8,954 bases of DNA from JBDSLU01 sp039916225 (GTDB taxonomy: Bacteria > Acidobacteriota > Vicinamibacteria > Vicinamibacterales > Vicinamibacteraceae): assembly GCA_039916225.1 (NCBI GenBank), contig JBDSLU010000213.1, forward strand, positions 1 to 8,954, read 5' to 3'. Made by a program: the position numbers and the translations under genes. The notes under the pieces are model-generated. The model had not been told where the DNA came from, ran no database searches, and saw only the letters and a program-made list of their open reading frames with translations. Positions 6,558 to 8,954 of the stretch are shown piece after piece; within the stretch, counting starts at the first letter, position 1, and each line of letters starts with the position of its first letter.

Positions 6558-7784
6558 ATGCGCCGCAATATCCTGCTGTCCCACGCCCTCGTCGCGCTGT
6601 GCCTCGCGTGCAGTGCGTCCCTGGCCTCCGCCCAGGCGCCGGCGCCTGGGGCGACGCCGCCTCGCCCGCACCCGGCGACGGCCAGGAAGGCTGCGGCGAC
6701 CGCGGCCGAACCGGCCGGCTTCGCTGCTGCCGCGAAGCAAGCCTCGACCGCCCGCGAAGCCAACGATCTCGACAAGGCCGTCACCCACTACAAGCGCGCG
6801 CTGGCGCTCAAGCCCGAGTGGACCGAAGGCTGGTGGGCGCTCGGCACGGCCTGCTACGACCTCGATCGCTACGACGAGGCCAACGACGCCTTTCGTCGCG
6901 TCCTTGCCAAGGACGACTCGGACGGCGTCACCTGGGTGTTCAAGGGGCTGACCTCCTTCAAGTTGAAGCGGTACGACGACGCGCTCTCCGAGTTGACGCA
7001 GGCCCGCCGCCGCGGCGTCACCTCCAGCCGCGAGATCTCGGAGGCGGCTCGCTACCACACCGCCCTGCTCCTGATCCGCAACGAGGACTACGAGCAGGCG
7101 CTCGCTGTCCTGTCGGACTTCGGCCTGGAAGGCAACGACTCGCCGCGGATTATCGAGGTCCTGGGGCTGGCGACGCTCCGAATGCCCATGCTGCCCGACG
7201 ATCTGCCGGGCTCCAAGCGTGAGCTGGTGATGCTCGCCGGCCGCGCCCAATACTTCACGGCGGCGCGGCTGCTGCAGGCCTCGCAAAACGCCTTCGACGC
7301 GCTGGTATCGCGCTACCCGGATACTCCCAACGTGCACTACGCCTACGGCGTGATGCTGTCGGGCGAGCAGCCGGAACAGGCGATCGAGCGCTTCAAACGG
7401 GAGCTGGCGGTGTCGCCGACGCACGTCCTGGCCAAGATCCAGATTGCCTTCGCCTACATCAAGCGGAGCGAGTTCGCCGAAGCCAAGCCGTGGGCCGAGC
7501 AGGCCGTCCAGGAAGCCCCGACGATGTTCGTGGCGCACAACGCCCTCGGCCAGGTCCTGCTGGCCACCGGAGACCTCGTGGGTGCCGTGCGCGCGCTCGA
7601 GGCCGCCGTCAAGCTCGCGCCGGACAGCCCGGCCATGCACTTCGCTCTGGCCCGCGCCTATCGGGCGGCGCAACGTCCTGCCGACGCCGATCGCGAGCAG
7701 GCCGAGTTCACGCGCCTCGATCGTCTGGTCCGCCAGCAGCGGACCGGCGAGAACTCCGTCGGCGGCATGGCGCCGCCTCGATGA
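6558..7784 (+). CDS. Secreted or periplasmic tetratricopeptide repeat (TPR) protein
   Basis: The 408-residue product begins MRRNILLSHALVALCLACSA, a Sec signal likely cleaved after SLASA near residue 25. A Pro/Ala-rich low-complexity linker follows (26-50). TPR-type helix pairs occur at about 54-155, where ALALKPEWTEGWWALGTACY and RYDEANDAFRRVLAKD show the canonical W-LG-Y-A-F-P pattern. They recur at about 255-392 (YAYGVMLSGEQPEQAIERF; AHNALGQVLLATGDLVGAV; HFALARAYRAAQRPADA). Residues 160-250 between them are helical but degenerate, and may be divergent repeats or a spacer. TPR proteins are scaffolds for protein-protein contacts, and no enzymatic residues are seen. Its TGA overlaps the ATG of the VWFA-related gene (ATGA), so the two are translationally coupled, suggesting joint function. 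Cys18 is near a lipobox-like position, but LCLAC is a poor match, so lipoprotein processing is less likely. Confidence 0.9.
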   Translation: MRRNILLSHALVALCLACSASLASAQAPAPGATPPRPHPATARKAAATAAEPAGFAAAAKQASTAREANDLDKAVTHYKRALALKPEWTEGWWALGTACYDLDRYDEANDAFRRVLAKDDSDGVTWVFKGLTSFKLKRYDDALSELTQARRRGVTSSREISEAARYHTALLLIRNEDYEQALAVLSDFGLEGNDSPRIIEVLGLATLRMPMLPDDLPGSKRELVMLAGRAQYFTAARLLQASQNAFDALVSRYPDTPNVHYAYGVMLSGEQPEQAIERFKRELAVSPTHVLAKIQIAFAYIKRSEFAEAKPWAEQAVQEAPTMFVAHNALGQVLLATGDLVGAVRALEAAVKLAPDSPAMHFALARAYRAAQRPADADREQAEFTRLDRLVRQQRTGENSVGGMAPPR

Positions 7785-8954
7785 CATCTATGAACGTACT
7801 GCGCCCTCTCAGTGTCCTCCTCATCGCTGCCGTGTCGTCGATCACGCTGGTCGCCGACCAGGCCGCCGTGCCTCGTCAGCCGGCTTCGGGCCAGGCGGTG
7901 CGGACCAAGGACGTCGACGCCACGGCCGTCACCGCCATCGTCATCGACGTCGTCGTCCGCGATCGCGACGGCAAGCCGGTCACCGATTTGAAAGCCAGCG
8001 ATTTCGAGCTGACCGAGGAGAGAGTGGCGCAGGACATCGGATCGTTCACGCCGGTGAACCGGCCCGATCCCGTGTCCGCTGCAGTCGCGCCGACTCGCGG
8101 CAGTGAGCCGGCGGTGACGACGGCCCCCGAGGTCATCGCGCTGCTGTTCGATCGCCTGACGCCCGAGGCCAAGGATTTGGCCCACAAGGCCGCCCTGGGC
8201 TACATCGGCGCCGGCGCCAACGCCAAGAACGTCGTCGGCGTCTTCGGCATCGACCTGTCGCTCATCTTCTACCAGACGTTCACGCGCGACGGCGGGCTGC
8301 TGCGCAAGGGCGTCGAGCAGGCTGTCGGGCGTGCCACGTCGACCTACAACGGCCGCGAGTCGGCGGCCCAGGCGCAGGCGATGATGCAGGAAGCGCAGGC
8401 CCAGGTGGACGCCGGGGCGGCCAACGCCGGGCCCGGTGGGGGCGGCGTCGATCCGGCGGCGGCGGCCAACCTGCAGTTCGCGACCATGACCAACCGCATG
8501 GCGACGCAGTTCGCCTCCCTCGAGTCGGACCAGCAGGGCTACTCGACGGCCAACGCCCTGCTCGCGATCGTCTCGGCGATGCGCGCCATCCCCGGGCGCA
8601 AGAGCGTCGTGTTCTTCTCGGAAGGCCTGTCGATCACCTCGAACGTGCAGCAGCGCTTCACCTCGGTGATTGCCACCGCTAACCGCGCCAACGTCTCGAT
8701 CTATCCGATGGACGCCGCCGGTCTGCGCACCGAGAGCACGCTCGCCGCGACACGCGAGGGCGTCCAGGGGGCGTCGAGCCGGCGCATGAACGCCAACCCG
8801 ACGTCGCTGCCCAACGACCGGCCGATGACCGAAGCGCTCGAGGCCAACGAGGCCTTGCTGCGTGCCGACCCGCACAGCGGCCTCGGCCAGCTCGCCGATC
8901 AGACCGGCGGCTTCCTGATCGCCAACAGCAACGACCTGCGCGACGGCTTCGGCA
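7781..8954 (+). CDS. VWFA-related Acidobacterial domain protein (3' end cut by window edge)
   Basis: The frame is open from the ATG at 7781 to the right edge, giving 391 residues without a stop. A Sec signal (about 1-25, ending near LVA) precedes an N-terminal strand-rich segment, VIDVVVRDRDGKPVTDLKAS at 54-73 then DFELTEE, typical of the VWFA-related Acidobacterial family (TIGR03436). The VWA fold begins near 117 with EVIALLFDRLTPEAK. It continues with VVGVFGIDLSLIFYQTFTRDG, AIPGRKSVVFFSEGL, ANVSIYPMDAAGLR and LGQLADQTGGFLI. The usual DxSxS metal motif is replaced by Asp124-Arg-Leu-Thr-Pro, so metal-dependent adhesion is doubtful. An Ala/Gln/Gly-rich insert spans about 195-232 and looks disordered. 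The start overlaps the TPR stop codon. An alternative ATG at 7790 is also possible, and neither has a strong ribosome site. The role is unknown; protein-protein binding in the envelope is inferred. Confidence 0.9.
   Translation, partial: MTSMNVLRPLSVLLIAAVSSITLVADQAAVPRQPASGQAVRTKDVDATAVTAIVIDVVVRDRDGKPVTDLKASDFELTEERVAQDIGSFTPVNRPDPVSAAVAPTRGSEPAVTTAPEVIALLFDRLTPEAKDLAHKAALGYIGAGANAKNVVGVFGIDLSLIFYQTFTRDGGLLRKGVEQAVGRATSTYNGRESAAQAQAMMQEAQAQVDAGAANAGPGGGGVDPAAAANLQFATMTNRMATQFASLESDQQGYSTANALLAIVSAMRAIPGRKSVVFFSEGLSITSNVQQRFTSVIATANRANVSIYPMDAAGLRTESTLAATREGVQGASSRRMNANPTSLPNDRPMTEALEANEALLRADPHSGLGQLADQTGGFLIANSNDLRDGFG

Noticed and set aside
6558..6620. Lipobox at Cys18 of the TPR protein
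   Set aside because: The context LCLAC lacks the usual Leu at -3 and Gly/Ala/Ser pattern, whereas a signal peptidase I site at ASA-Q is good.
6534..8875. Two long minus-strand frames opposite the TPR and VWFA genes
   Set aside because: Their composition is that of antisense shadows, with no recognisable domain and no ribosome site. The plus-strand genes explain the region.

Overview
The window is GC-rich bacterial chromosomal DNA, most likely from an Acidobacteriota member, plausibly the Vicinamibacteria. This assignment is an inference from protein families, not from a marker gene. The set is characteristic: an Oar-like TonB-dependent receptor with a carboxypeptidase-regulatory-like N-terminus, a CRTAC1-type FG-GAP/VCBS protein with an ASPIC/UnbV tail, a secreted TPR protein, and a 'VWFA-related Acidobacterial domain' protein. 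I see no rRNA, tRNA, CRISPR array, insertion sequence or phage gene.

Layout. Positions 1-2242 are a leftward unit of two genes. The Tat-exported, calcium-loop-rich CRTAC1-like protein (512-2242) comes first. A small putative membrane protein of unknown function follows 21 bp later and runs off the left edge (490 to 1). Positions 2243-2816 form a long divergent intergenic region. It is visibly richer in A/T than the genes and holds three inverted repeats, an extended -10 sigma70-type promoter facing right, and a weaker candidate promoter facing left. Positions 2817-6422 encode the 1201-residue outer-membrane receptor, closed by a textbook intrinsic terminator (6453-6488). A second rightward unit starts at a perfect TATAAT box (6535-6540). 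It contains a 408-residue periplasmic or secreted TPR protein (6558-7784), whose stop codon overlaps the start of a VWFA-related protein (from 7781, cut by the right edge).

How the genes may work together. All five products look exported or membrane-bound, so this is a cell-envelope locus. The divergent CRTAC1/Oar-like pair shares one regulatory region and could form a surface module. The TPR and VWFA proteins are translationally coupled and could form a periplasmic protein-protein interaction pair. No enzyme or transported substrate can be named from the sequence. The most unusual points are the patterned divergent regulatory region, the degenerate metal site and low-complexity insert of the VWFA protein, the very short predicted leader of the TPR gene, and the uncharacterised small membrane gene behind CRTAC1.
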